Shown in pieces: positions 33,479 to 43,645 of a stretch of DNA of 64,000 nt. The stretch is from NCBI GenBank assembly GCA_001600875.1, contig BCLD01000015.1:515222-579221 (forward strand), given 5' to 3'. This DNA is from Solicoccozyma terricola (lineage: Eukaryota > Basidiomycota > Tremellomycetes > Filobasidiales > Piskurozymaceae). The translations under genes and the position numbers were made by a program. A model generated the notes under the pieces. That model searched no databases. It was given only the letters and a program-made list of their open reading frames with translations, and was not told the origin of the DNA. Each line of letters starts with the position of its first letter. Positions within the stretch are counted from its first letter, which is position 1.

Positions 33479-36400
33479 TTCGCCGAGGAGCGGTTGGGGA
33501 TGCTGATTCATGCTTGATGCTCGTAGAGATGAGAGTTGTGATATCAGACTCTACGCTCTGGGTGTGTCTAGAGTGCATGCCGAGATCAACATCGATGCGT
33601 TGACCGACAAGGTGAGAACTCCTCCACCCCTCTTAACACCTGCATAAACCACATCGCTCGAACCATTGACACTCACTTTCCACTCGTGCTCTACCTATTC
33701 CATTTCACCCCCCGTCTCAAACGACATCCAGGCAACCCTCTCAGTCTACGGAGCAAATGGCCTCAAATTGAACGATGCCGTCATCACCCCACCATCCAAC
33801 TACCCACTCGCAGACGGTGATATAATCACCATTCACAAGAAGTCATTCAGGTTCGAATATTCGAGCTTCAATTATACTAGTATTCCGAGTCTTCTAGATT
33901 CTCCTATGCCACAGAGGACCAACAACTCGAACCACCTAGTCCACGTCAATGAGGATCAACAAGACTCCGAGGAAACCCACTCTTCTCAACCGCTTTCTGA
34001 GTCGCTGATCCATTCCAGACGCCGGTCGACCTCATCACGTCGTCAATCCCAGCGAATGCACGTCATCTCACGAGTTCAAGCTTCTCCTATCTTGGAGGAA
34101 TTGATCAGTCGTGCAAATAGTCAAAGTCCTTTGGCTTCCAAGACTAAAGACGTGGGAGGATTCGAGATGGGTGGGGATGAGAGTATGGAGCAGGAGAAGG
34201 AGCAGGAGCAGGAGCAGGAGAAGCAAGATGAAAAGGATGAGGACTTGGTGTGGATTGAACAGAAGGATGAGAAGGAGTTGGTGGTGGTGGTGGTGGAGGA
34301 GGAGGAGGAGGAGGAGAACGTGAATGATGGCGGAGAAGGTGTTGTTGCGTCTCCATTCAAGAAATTTGCTTCTCCTGTAAGTTTCAGTCATTTGATATGG
34401 TTCTTCACGACTCTGATCGTGACGTTTTTCTTCTTCTTTTGTTGGCAGGCTCGTCGTTTCATTCCAACGTCGTTTGCTACCCCTCAACAGCCGAAGAGAG
34501 TTCTTAAAGCTCCACGAACGAGTTTGGCGCCAAGGACGAGGAAAGACGTCGTAGCAGTGAAGACAAGGGTGATTGAGAGTAAGGTGAGTGTTCTGTATCA
34601 CTAGTTGGAGATAACAACCTCAATGGGTACTGACTCGCGATGAGCACAGACCATCGAGCACCATGCCGATGAGGAACAGCTACGAGTGTCAACTCCATTG
34701 CAACGCCCTCGCACTCCGACGGTAGCATCCACAAGGAAAAGCATTCCTTCCACTCCTATCACCAGTCATGCATCACCGCTCGCATTCAAGACTCCTCGTT
34801 CAATTCCGCTTCCTGATTCGATGGATACTCCGTATGCGAACGATGAAATCGCCATCCCGGAGGAAGACGACGTGTCCATGGAAGACCCAGATATCTCCGT
34901 CGAAGAGCTGACTTCCGAGCAAGCTCAAGCTTATCTCAGTCCTAGATCGGTACCGCTTCCTCCATCCGCTGAGACTCCGTACCACGGCGTACCTCAGACT
35001 CCAGCGCAAAACATGCGAAAGTCTCCAGCTACTCCGGCATCAGCGCTCCCTACTCGATTCGCTCAACAGATGACGATGACGCAGCAGGTCATTCCCCAGA
35101 CCCCAAGGAATGGTCAGAACTCGCTAAGGAAGAATTTACTGCTCAAGAGCGCTAGGAAAGTATTAGAATTACAAATTTGGCGACAAGAGAACGCTTCGCC
35201 GGCTCCTAGAGCTAGTATCGAGAACATGCAGAACACCCAGCGAATCTCAACATCGAGAGATCATGTGCAGACACCGATCAGGAACTCCGCACACGAAACC
35301 AAGACTCCTTCTCGAATTGCCTTGCCGTCTCCTGGTGGAACTGAATATTCTGATGAATACAGTGGCCAAGTTTCCGAGGAAGAAGATCAAGCGAATGAGG
35401 GTTTACAGTTCGTTTATGAAACGGGCCAGGATGAGAGCGAGTATTCCACGGATTCAGAGGATGAGGACGAAGGTGAGAGTATGACGGAGGATGTTCAACC
35501 AGCAGACGATGTAAGTCGTGTCAACTCGCATCCTTGGTCGAATAGCTGGTTGACGAAGCGTGACTCGCGTACTCTACAGGCGACGTCGTACCCAGGCGTC
35601 AATTCATCATCAATATCTCCAGGTATGCGTAAGAAGCTCATCGAGTTGATAGCCCAAACTCCAGACTCGGACGATGATGTCGAAAAGAGTCTGGACCACG
35701 TCACCTTCGAAGGTGCCGACATTGAGGATATTCAACCCAACGAGCACGACGAGCACAGCGGAGACGAGAACGATGAGGAGCATGACGAGAGTTATGAGCA
35801 GCAGGAGCTGTTGGTGGAAGAGCAGGAGGAAGAGCAGGAGGAAGAGCAGGAGGAAGAGCAGGAGGAAGAGCAGGAGGAAGAGCTGCTCGAAGACGAGGAT
35901 GAGGAAATGCAGTTAGAGATTCTTGACGATGAGTCCGCCGCACCAACGACTCCTGGACGAGTAAGTCGATCGCCTGACCATTGCTGTAGCATAAGACTGA
36001 TCTAATCCTCCCTTGACAGTCTCGCGGTCCTCCAACCCGCTTCTACACTCCTCAAATCGTCCTCACCAAGCCGAAACTTGCTCGAGGTCGCAAGTCCTTG
36101 TCAGAGCATTTTGGTCCACCAGTCCGCTTCGAAAGAGCCACCCTTACACCGTCCAGACAGAGTGGACGCATGGGTCCCCCCGTTCGTCCGAGCCCTCTCC
36201 AACATCATCAGGCGCTAGATCGTGAGAACGACACTATTGGTTGGGATGAGGCGTCTGCTTCGCCTTTGCAGCAGCAGGAGACCGAAGCCGAAAAGAGTCA
36301 GGTAAGCGGTCGACATGGGAACAACCAAGTAATACAAAAATATTGATACGTTCACAAAATAGCGTTTCGAGCGCAGGCAGTCACTTGCCACCCCTCGGGT

Positions 36401-38309
36401 CCTCCCTGCTCCTCCGTCTCATGGCTTCGAGAATTTGTCTACGCCCGCTCCGGGTCTCGCCGAACCCTCACCTCTCAAGCTGATGACCAAACCACCGGTG
36501 ACTCCGGTGGTCGTGGTGGCCGCTCCCGCTCTTAGCAGCGACGAAGACACCGACGAAGTCGCCTCACCACTTGTTGGCCTCAAGAGGAAGATCAAGGCCA
36601 TTCGTAGGCAGAGCCGACAGAATCTCAGCATTCAATCATCCACGGCGGCCGTCCACCGACGAGCTACAGTCGGCTTTGCCGTTCCTTCCACCCCGGCTGC
36701 TAACAGCTCTCGTGATCAGGAAAGGCTTATGCGAACGGCAACGCCTGGAAATGGCTTTGGCCGTCGGGCTGCCTGGTCTCCTGAGACTCCTCTTGGCCGG
36801 TCCGGGTTGCGTGCTATCATTCCAGTTGAATCTCCTCAATCTATTGTTGCTCCCCAAAACATCAGTTCTGTCGATCAGACAGATGAACAGGACGATGAGG
36901 AAGAATTTGAGCTCCCACAAAACGACTTTCTCGAAGAGGAAGGGCAAGCTCATGTCTCAGAGCAACTCGATGGTTTGTCCGCGATGGAGGAAGATGCTGA
37001 AGAAGAGGATGACGAGTCGGACCAGGAATATACCGCTGCCTTCGGCGAGGATGGGAATGCGGCACACCCGGTCCCTCAAGGTCCTTTCGCTCAACAACGA
37101 GCCTCTGCCATGGCGACGCCGTCATTCAAGGGTCTGAAAGAAATGCAACGCCTACCCAAGGCCATGCCCACTCCAAGCTTTGCTGGAATCAAGGACATGC
37201 TCAGGGAACCAAAGGTGGCTCCAGCGACCCCTGCAATGAACGGCATCCGCAAGATGTTCGCTATGCCAGCAAACATGCTCACACCTGCAATGGACGGTCT
37301 GCCTGAAATGTTCGAGCATGAATCGCCGACTGCCGCCAAGGTCGAGCGTTTGGTCGTCGAAGTCTCGATCGATGCTTCACGAAGCAATACAGCTAGCAGG
37401 TCACGCGCCCGTGTTGGCACAGCAAACCCCGTCTCGACCAAGTCTGTCTCGACTGCTCGCTCAGCCCCGGTGGCTACGCGTACCCGCAGAAGAGCGGATG
37501 TGGAGCCCGATGTGGTAGACGTTGCTGCTGAAAAACCAGTCGTTGCTGCTCGACGTGGCCGACAAGTCCGTGCTGTCGAGGTGGCTCCAGAGATCGAAGC
37601 TACGTCAACCTCAAGGACAACGAGAACGAAAAAGGCTTCATGTAACCCGTCGGCCCCCGATACTGGCCCAAACAACGAAATCGAAACAGAAGCGGCCGCG
37701 TCAAGCTCTACTGCACCTGCTCGTCGTGTCGTTCGAGGGAAGCCTGTGGCTCCTGTCCCGACTAAACGAATTGCTCGTACGGTCGCTACTAAGAAGAATG
37801 TGCAAGCTGCCGATGAGGATGATAACGAAGACCCTCTGGGCGCTATTGTTTCGCCTGAGAAGCGTACGCTCACGAAGTCTCGAGCCACCAAGTCAAGCAC
37901 GTCTGCAAGCGAATCTTCAACTGCCAAGGCCGTTCCTGCCAACGCGACGACACGGCAGAAGGCTCAGCCCCTTCGGGAGAGCAACGAGCAGGAGCATGCT
38001 GAAGCCGACGCACAACCTGCAGATGTACCTGCACCGCCGAAGGCTCGAGCTCGTGCAACACGAACCGTCAAAGAGGCAGCACCCATGGATCTCGTAGAGC
38101 CGGCACCAGTCAAAGCTACCCGAACGGCTTCCCGAACCACTGTCAAGGCCGCGCCTGCAACCAAAGCGCCAGCCACTCGAAAGGCTAAGCCGGCGTCAAC
38201 TGCACCACCGGCCAAATCCATGCCGGTGGCTACCAAGTCAAGAGCAAAGGCTGTTTCCACCGCTCCTGAGACGGAACCGCCCAAGCGAGTTACCCGGGCG
38301 AGGGCATGA
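33222..38309 (+). CDS. FHA-domain protein with Ki-67-like organisation
   Basis: ATG 33222 (MSSRDPRSVSPEPRG). The FHA domain is split over three exons: GTLSLLRLKTRQVVGSCPI, DSRTVTFGR; DESCDIRLYALGVSRVHAEI; ATLSVYGANGLKLND with LADGDIITIHKKSFRFEY. The phosphothreonine-binding signature GR..SCDI, SRVHAEI, NGLKLN is intact. A very long disordered region follows: SP/TP sites, a motif SLRKNLLLKSARKVLEL, an acidic 12-bp-unit repeat (EEEQ), then about four copies of a unit like TPSFAGIKDMLREPKVAP (37108-37326). The C-terminus is Ala/Lys/Arg-rich (RKAKPAS, KRVTRARA), TGA 38307-38309. About 1,440 residues. FHA first, then GIKxMF-xP repeats and a basic tail recalls vertebrate Ki-67, inferred here as a mitotic chromatin protein. 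Intron 1 holds a 96-bp poly-G tract. Confidence 0.85.
33382..33477 (+). repeat. 96-bp poly-G tract inside intron 1 of the FHA gene
   Basis: The run is G13-A-G82 with a single interruption at 33395. It sits between a GTGAGT donor (33354) and the CTCGTAG acceptor near 33525, so the transcript would carry it as poly-G. All poly-Gly and poly-Pro frames across it are artefacts. Confidence 0.9.
35814..35885 (+). repeat. Coding 12-bp minisatellite, six units, Glu/Gln-rich
   Basis: Six tandem copies of GAGGAAGAGCAG (first unit GTG..., last unit ...CTG) encode repeated EEEQ inside the acidic part of the FHA protein. Perfect inner copies suggest recent expansion. Confidence 0.9.
37108..37326 (+). repeat. 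Protein repeat, about four copies of a TP-x-GIKxM-xP unit
   Basis: Successive units read TPSFKGLKEMQRLPKAMP, TPSFAGIKDMLREPKVAP, TPAMNGIRKMFAMPANML and TPAMDGLPEMFEHE, roughly 18-22 residues each. The core G-[LI]-[KR]-x-M-[FLQ] with flanking TP and P resembles the GFKELFQTP core of Ki-67 repeats. Confidence 0.75.
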
Positions 38310-38465
38310 GACGATGATTGGCTGACTTCGATGATCTGTGGCTATATATATTACGACTCACGCATTGGGCAGAGCTGTTGTAATTGCGTCAATTCTGCGA
38401 CCATAATGTGATGATAATTGATTTTTTTCGCGCTCTCTAGTGTTTTATCTTCGATATACATTCGT

Positions 38466-41198
38466 CTACGGCCCATGTAGAGATCCAAGAAGAGCATGGC
38501 TCGCACCAAATACTGGGATCAGGTTCTCTGGCGGATTCCAGACATCTAGGCTTGTACTTTGAGGCGTCGACAAATACATCATAGACATGACCTGATGGAG
38601 GAAGCTTCCTTGCTCAAACACTTCCATTCTTGTGCAGGTGACAGCAGGACTCACAGGTAAAGGAGCATCTTGCTGTTCGTCTTTCTTCCCCGTCGAAGTT
38701 GGTAGAGCCGCCTTCTCCTTCTCAGTCAAAACTTTGCCACTCGAGGACGATGAGGAGGGACGCGATGATGAGGATGAAGTTGGCTTCGTGTCGCTGCTCG
38801 GTTTTGAGCTCCCGCTGGACGGTTTTGCAGCGGACGACGATGAGCTTGAGCTTGGACGAGACGATGAGCTGTCATCGGAAGATGGCTTGGTGGGACTGTT
38901 CTTTGCCATTTTCTCTGAAGGTAGCTCTACATCCGCGGTCATGTCGTCTATCAAGTAGAGTAATAGCCCTACGAAACACAGGAAGCCGACTTGATAGTTG
39001 ACTGCGATCGCGAAAAATCGGGACTTGAGCTACGAGACACTTGAGGAGGTTTCGCACTCACGAATTGCAACCGCTGAAACGAATACCAACATCTTTGTAT
39101 GTTTCACCATACGCTGTTTCTTGGCCAATCTGAGGCAGATTCTGATCAGTTCCACAAAGGCTTCTACCTTGAAAACAGCGTACACTCACTCCAGCTCTTC
39201 TTCATTCGTCTCTTTTTTGCTGGGACCAGAGGGCCCGGAATCGCTTGGCCTCGAGCTAAGTCCAGGTGAAGGCGACCTGAACGAGGAAGAGGAAGAGGAA
39301 GAGGAAGAGGGAGAGGAAGGAGGCCTTGCAGGATCGCTACCCTTGCTGGATGGCTGCTTACTGGAGTCACCGGAAGAACGTTGAGCAGCCTTCATTGCCA
39401 CAAGTTGCTCTGGTGTCGGCAATCCCCCCTTTGAAGTTGATGGGGCGTTATGAGACTTCTCGGTGTCGCCTTCAAAACGCAGCTTCTTCTGGGGCTTTGT
39501 GGCATCCTCAGTATCATCTGCCAATGGTGGTAGGTAATCAGATAGCTCGTCCGTCGTACGCTCCTTCGTTGCTGCTGATCGTGGCGCAGGTTCAGACGCC
39601 TTGGCGGTCAGGGACGCCGCGTACTTTTTCAACATCTGTTCCCTCGCCTTTGCTTTCTCCTCCGGGACGAGGTCACTCGCTTCTAGCTGTTTGTCTATCT
39701 TTGCGAGGACCTTCTCCATTTCTTGGCGAGAGGGAATATCATCCTTCGTGCCAGGTGTTGGTTCACGACTGGAGGATTTCTTGGTTGACACTTTGTCCTT
39801 GTTGGCGTCCTTGCTGGACGAAGCGGAAGATTGTGACATGTCCTTTCCAAGCATCTTCTCCCTCATCGCTTTCTTCTCGTCTGGTGGCAGATCAGTTTTA
39901 GCAAGACGTTCTTCGATTTTGGCCAAAATCTGAGCCTTGTCTTGGTCCTTGTTCGATCCACCCTCGGATTTCGAGTCTGTCTTGCTCGACTTCGCTGGAG
40001 ATTCTTTTGCTTGACTGCTGACATCGGCAGCGGCTTCCTTGGCTGCTGCTCCCATTTCACCGGAGGTGTCACCTGTATCTGTCTTGATCGTGCCGGGTTC
40101 AGATGATGCTCCACTCTCCCACCACAGAGTATTGTCACCGGGGTTTACAAAACCGATGGGGAACGGCCATATTTTAGGCGGGACCCAGGGAGTAGTCAAG
40201 AATGCAGAGACGTGTGCCTTGCTGTACGGATCTGGATCGACAAGCTTGTCCTCCTTACCCTTACTACTGCTGCTTCTCTCACGGGAGGAAGAGGAAGCAC
40301 TGGAGCTAGACGATGAACTTGATGGTTTGGATGACGAGCTCGATGAAGAGCTAGACCTGGAAGCGGAGGAGGATGGTCTGACTGCTGAGGAGCTAGACGA
40401 TGATGGCTTGGAAGAAGAAGATGCAGAGCCACTAGATGAAGAGGTCCGAGACGAGGACGACGAAGAACTCGAAGGCTTCGATGAGCTGGAAGAGGACGAG
40501 CGTGAGGATGTCGATTTCGTCTTGCTAGCTTTCTCATCTACCTCGGACGAGTCCGCTTGCACAACCGAAAGCATGTTTGAGCAATAATTCCATAGCAGAA
40601 GACCGCTGTGAAGGAGACTTGATTCAGCCTCTCGCCGACCGTTCGCAGGGTAACATTACTTACGAAACCAGTACGAGTGTCATATGTGCATATGACTTCT
40701 CAGCAGCAGTGATGTTAGGCACAGATGAGATCACATTGACGACTGTGGAAACGGGTGGCGAGTGAGACAACCAAATCTCCCCGATGTTTGGAAAATAAAT
40801 TGCGATGTGAAACTCACCGACGGCAAACACGGCAACGATGACACCGCTTTGAATTCTCATGCTCATTACCTCGCTGGCAAGATCGTAGCGAGTGCTCGTC
40901 AGCTGCAATTCTTTCCAAGACCAAGTACTAACGACACAGACGCTTTCGGTACATTCTGCATGATACCAGGGCCGTAGATGATAGCAGCGAGGGTTATGGC
41001 AACACCGATCAAGAGCGTCAAGACTGTCCCGAATCCTTCGGCGGATGACAACGCTGCAAGTGCCGCATATGGAGATGGGGTACCCTCATAGGGGCTTGCA
41101 TAGTAAGAGGGTGCATGGGCTGGAAGAGGAGCGTAGTGTTGCGAGTAGGGGTCGTAATAGTATTGTGGGGTGGGAGCACGTTGAAATGGGTCTGACAT
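38466..41198 (-). CDS. Serine-rich membrane protein with twin helical repeats, unknown function
   Basis: ATG 41198 (MSDPFQRAPTPQYYYDPYSQ). A Tyr/Pro-rich cytosolic start leads to a hydrophobic helix FGTVLTLLIGVAITLAAII. Small exons follow with MSMRIQSGVIVAVFAV, KSYAHMTLVLVSGLLLW and NYCSNMLSVVQ. A huge poly-Ser stretch comes next, then AFLTTPWVPPKIWPFPIGF, and two related helical units (ILAKIEERLAKTDLPPDEKK and VLAKIDKQLEASDLVPEEKA). Another Ser-rich region, an exon VEAFVELIRICLRLAKKQ with LVFVSAVAIRLLLYLIDD (a second hydrophobic helix), more Ser, and a C-terminal VMSMMYLSTPQ / LIPVFGASHALLGSLHGP follow, with the stop at 38466. About 850 residues. I do not recognise the family; it looks like a lineage-specific membrane protein. 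Internal exon joints in the first third are approximate. Confidence 0.7.
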
Positions 41199-41448
41199 GG
41201 CAGGCGAGTTGGGAATGATGTGATGAAGAACAGAGACATACACAACCTCAATGCAGCGCCTGTTGACTGATACAGGGTAGATGGCGGGAGCGTGTTGACA
41301 AAGGATGGTCCTACGACATCTTTGTGTATCAAGGACATATTCAATTCTTGGTACAGACTATGATTATTTCAAGGCGACTAGGCCAGGGAACTATGCCGTC
41401 CGGTATACAAATAGGAAGCCCAGAGGTTGTCTATGCATATCGATCGAC

Positions 41449-43342
41449 TCACGCGTGTACATGCGCAGCGTTGTCAGCTTCCTCTTCGTCATCGATGACC
41501 TGACCACCGTTCCATGCGCCTTCCCAATTGACGACGACAGACTGCTGGACAGGTGCGGATCGTTGAATCTCGATGGGAGCGTTAGATTCAGCTGGTGGCG
41601 TCTGTTCGAGTGCATTATCCGTGACACCAGGATGAACAGCAGAAGTTGAGGCCTCTTCTCCATGGGTTTGATCGGTCATGCCAGAATCAATGATTTCGCC
41701 GTCGGTCGCTCCTCCAGCCTCTGCTCCCATCTCCGCACCTAATGCGGCCAAATCATCCTTCTCGGACTCTTCTCTGCTCATAGCCTTTCCTTTCTTTCCA
41801 CCTTTGCCTAAAAACTGACCCACAGCGACCTTGGCCTCGTACTGCTTCATGAACTGAGATAGGCTTGGAAGTTTGGGTTCACGGACGATAGTGGTCTCTA
41901 CAAGCTGAGGATGGAGACGTAGAGCATCGTGTTCGGAAGGAGGGAAGCGAGAAAGGGCGGCCTCTCGGAGGTGTTGTAAATGAGCTAGCTGAGAGAGACG
42001 AATAGAGTGAAGAGATCGAAGGTATTCGATAGCTGATGAGGATAACGCAAGAAAATGAGATCTCTGCTGGGATGAGACACAAATTCTCTCCGAAGTCACT
42101 CACTCTTTTGCAGGACATTTGTCTCACTCCTAGGCCCGGACCTCCCATCACTCCCAATAAGATCAGCAGGCACTGGATGAGTTGCTTCAGGGCCAGATGA
42201 CATCCTGTCCTGCCCTGCACTACCTTCACGATCAAGATCCGCTTGTTCCTCATGTTGCGCTAAAAGGATAGCCTCCATTGCAGTCGAGTCACCTTGAGCA
42301 CCTTCTGAAGGTCGGATGTTCATGCGGTTCAAAGGAGATGGATCCTGTTCCATGTAACTCCTAGATCTACTACCACTATCACTCAACCTCGCCTTTTTCA
42401 CCCTCCCACCAGCTTTAACACCCATCAATAAATCCCTATCCCGTTTCCTGCCTCCGACCGCACCACCACCACCAGGACCACTACCGCCTCGCATGGCGCC
42501 GTTCATCAATGGTGCCATCCGGAGAGCTGGGACCTCCTCGCATAGTAGCTGATACCCTCTTCGGATTGAAGCACGCCGTCTTTGTTCCGAGATGATGTGG
42601 TTGAGCTTCTTCTGCTCGGGAGTAAGGGTGGGTGTCGCGCCGGTAGGATCCGACTTGCGTTTCCGAGATGTCTTTGATACACCGACTGAAGTCCGACTAC
42701 GACCGCGACCACTGACACCTCGACGAGGTGTTCCTGTATCTCCCATTGATAAATCTCCATCTCCATCCGGCATCATGTGTTGTTCCATCGCTCTTATCAC
42801 TTGAGCTTGTCTCTCACTATCCTCCATGTGATCCCCGTCTTCATGCTGATGGCTGAACGCTTGTTGCATGGGATCGTCTGGATCGTAATACCCCACGCCA
42901 ACACCACGGGAAGATCCTTGGGCGGACATGGCAAAGTCAGCGAGGAGTTGAGAGTGTTCGGTCATGGCATTGAGATTAGAGTGTTCGGTCATGGCGTTGA
43001 GCGCAGAGTCAAAGGCCGAGGATGTGGATGCATCCCAAGCTGGAATCTGGGAAGACGATGGAAGGGATGGATGGAAGTCATATGTGGGATCTCGCTGGTG
43101 GGATTCGCCGGGCAGATCATTAGACACCCGTCCAAGCTGACGATGCCAGGTAGCGTGCTCACCTCGATGTGGTTGTCCGCATCGCGACCGTCCTCATGGG
43201 ATTGTTGACCCAGGTCCCCTCCTGCGCCGTCGGCAGCCCCGTCGTGATGCTCCGTATGCTCCTGCGTCTGCTCATGTTGCCAGTCCGACAGGGTGGTATG
43301 CTGCTCTTGCCGCGGCTGATCCTGCGTTGAGCTGCTGCTCAT
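41449..43342 (-). CDS. bHLH transcription factor with an unusually long loop
   Basis: Start at 43342 (MSSSSTQDQPRQEQH), a first exon of His/Gln/Asp-rich residues, then a long exon with KKLNHIISEQRRRASIRRGY and QLLCEEVPAL. This is a basic region with the E-box-reading Glu and Arg residues (H..E..RR pattern) followed by helix 1. About 100 residues of Gly/Ser/Arg-rich loop follow before SETNVLQK and, after an intron near 42100-42060, SHFLALSSSAIEYLRSLHSI (helix 2) and LSQLAHLQHLREAALSRF, a zipper-like continuation. The exact splice joint in helix 2 is not resolved. The C-terminus is acidic, ending NAAHVHA with TGA at 41449-41451. The family binds CANNTG/CACGTG as dimers; loop expansion is seen in Ino4-like fungal proteins. 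It could act on the CACGTG sites of this window, but that is only a hypothesis. Confidence 0.85.
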
Positions 43343-43645
43343 GATTGTTGTTGTTGAGATGGAGGAACAGCTTTCACGAGCAACAACAGTCTAAATGGTC
43401 AACAGCGGCAAACAGCGCTTCATCGTGGCACCATCATGCACAGAATAATATTCATTTTCGCATTGGGATGACAGCATGCCGTCGTCTGATACAGAAGAAG
43501 AGCTGGGAGCTGGGAGCTCGGAGCTCGGGAGCTTGAGAGCCTGATGAAAGAGTCGTACAATTGAAACGGATGTGCTGCCTTTGAACTTGGACTTGATCGG
43601 TGTGTGGATGTCGAATTATTTCCCCCTCCTAAATTTCTTTCCTAC
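43343..43645. other. Intergenic region, bHLH promoter / SSD1 3' end
   Basis: 303 bp between the bHLH start and the proposed SSD1 stop. An imperfect GAGCTGGGAGCTCGGAGCTCGGGAGCTTG repeat lies near 43500-43533. No gene is seen. Confidence 0.45.

Noticed and set aside
33188..33603. Open frames encoding poly-Pro (minus) and poly-Gly (plus) over the FHA intron
   Set aside because: They are translations of a homopolymer G tract in an intron; composition is meaningless and the surrounding exons already explain the region.
34068..34601. 177-codon antisense frame with a Leu/His-rich segment inside the FHA gene
   Set aside because: Shadow of Glu/Val-rich coding sequence (GAG/GTG repeats read backwards).
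42940..43000. Direct repeat TGTTCGGTCATGGC in the bHLH gene, considered as a mobile-element target duplication
   Set aside because: It is an in-frame duplication coding for NAMTEHS twice within an exon, with nothing inserted between the copies.
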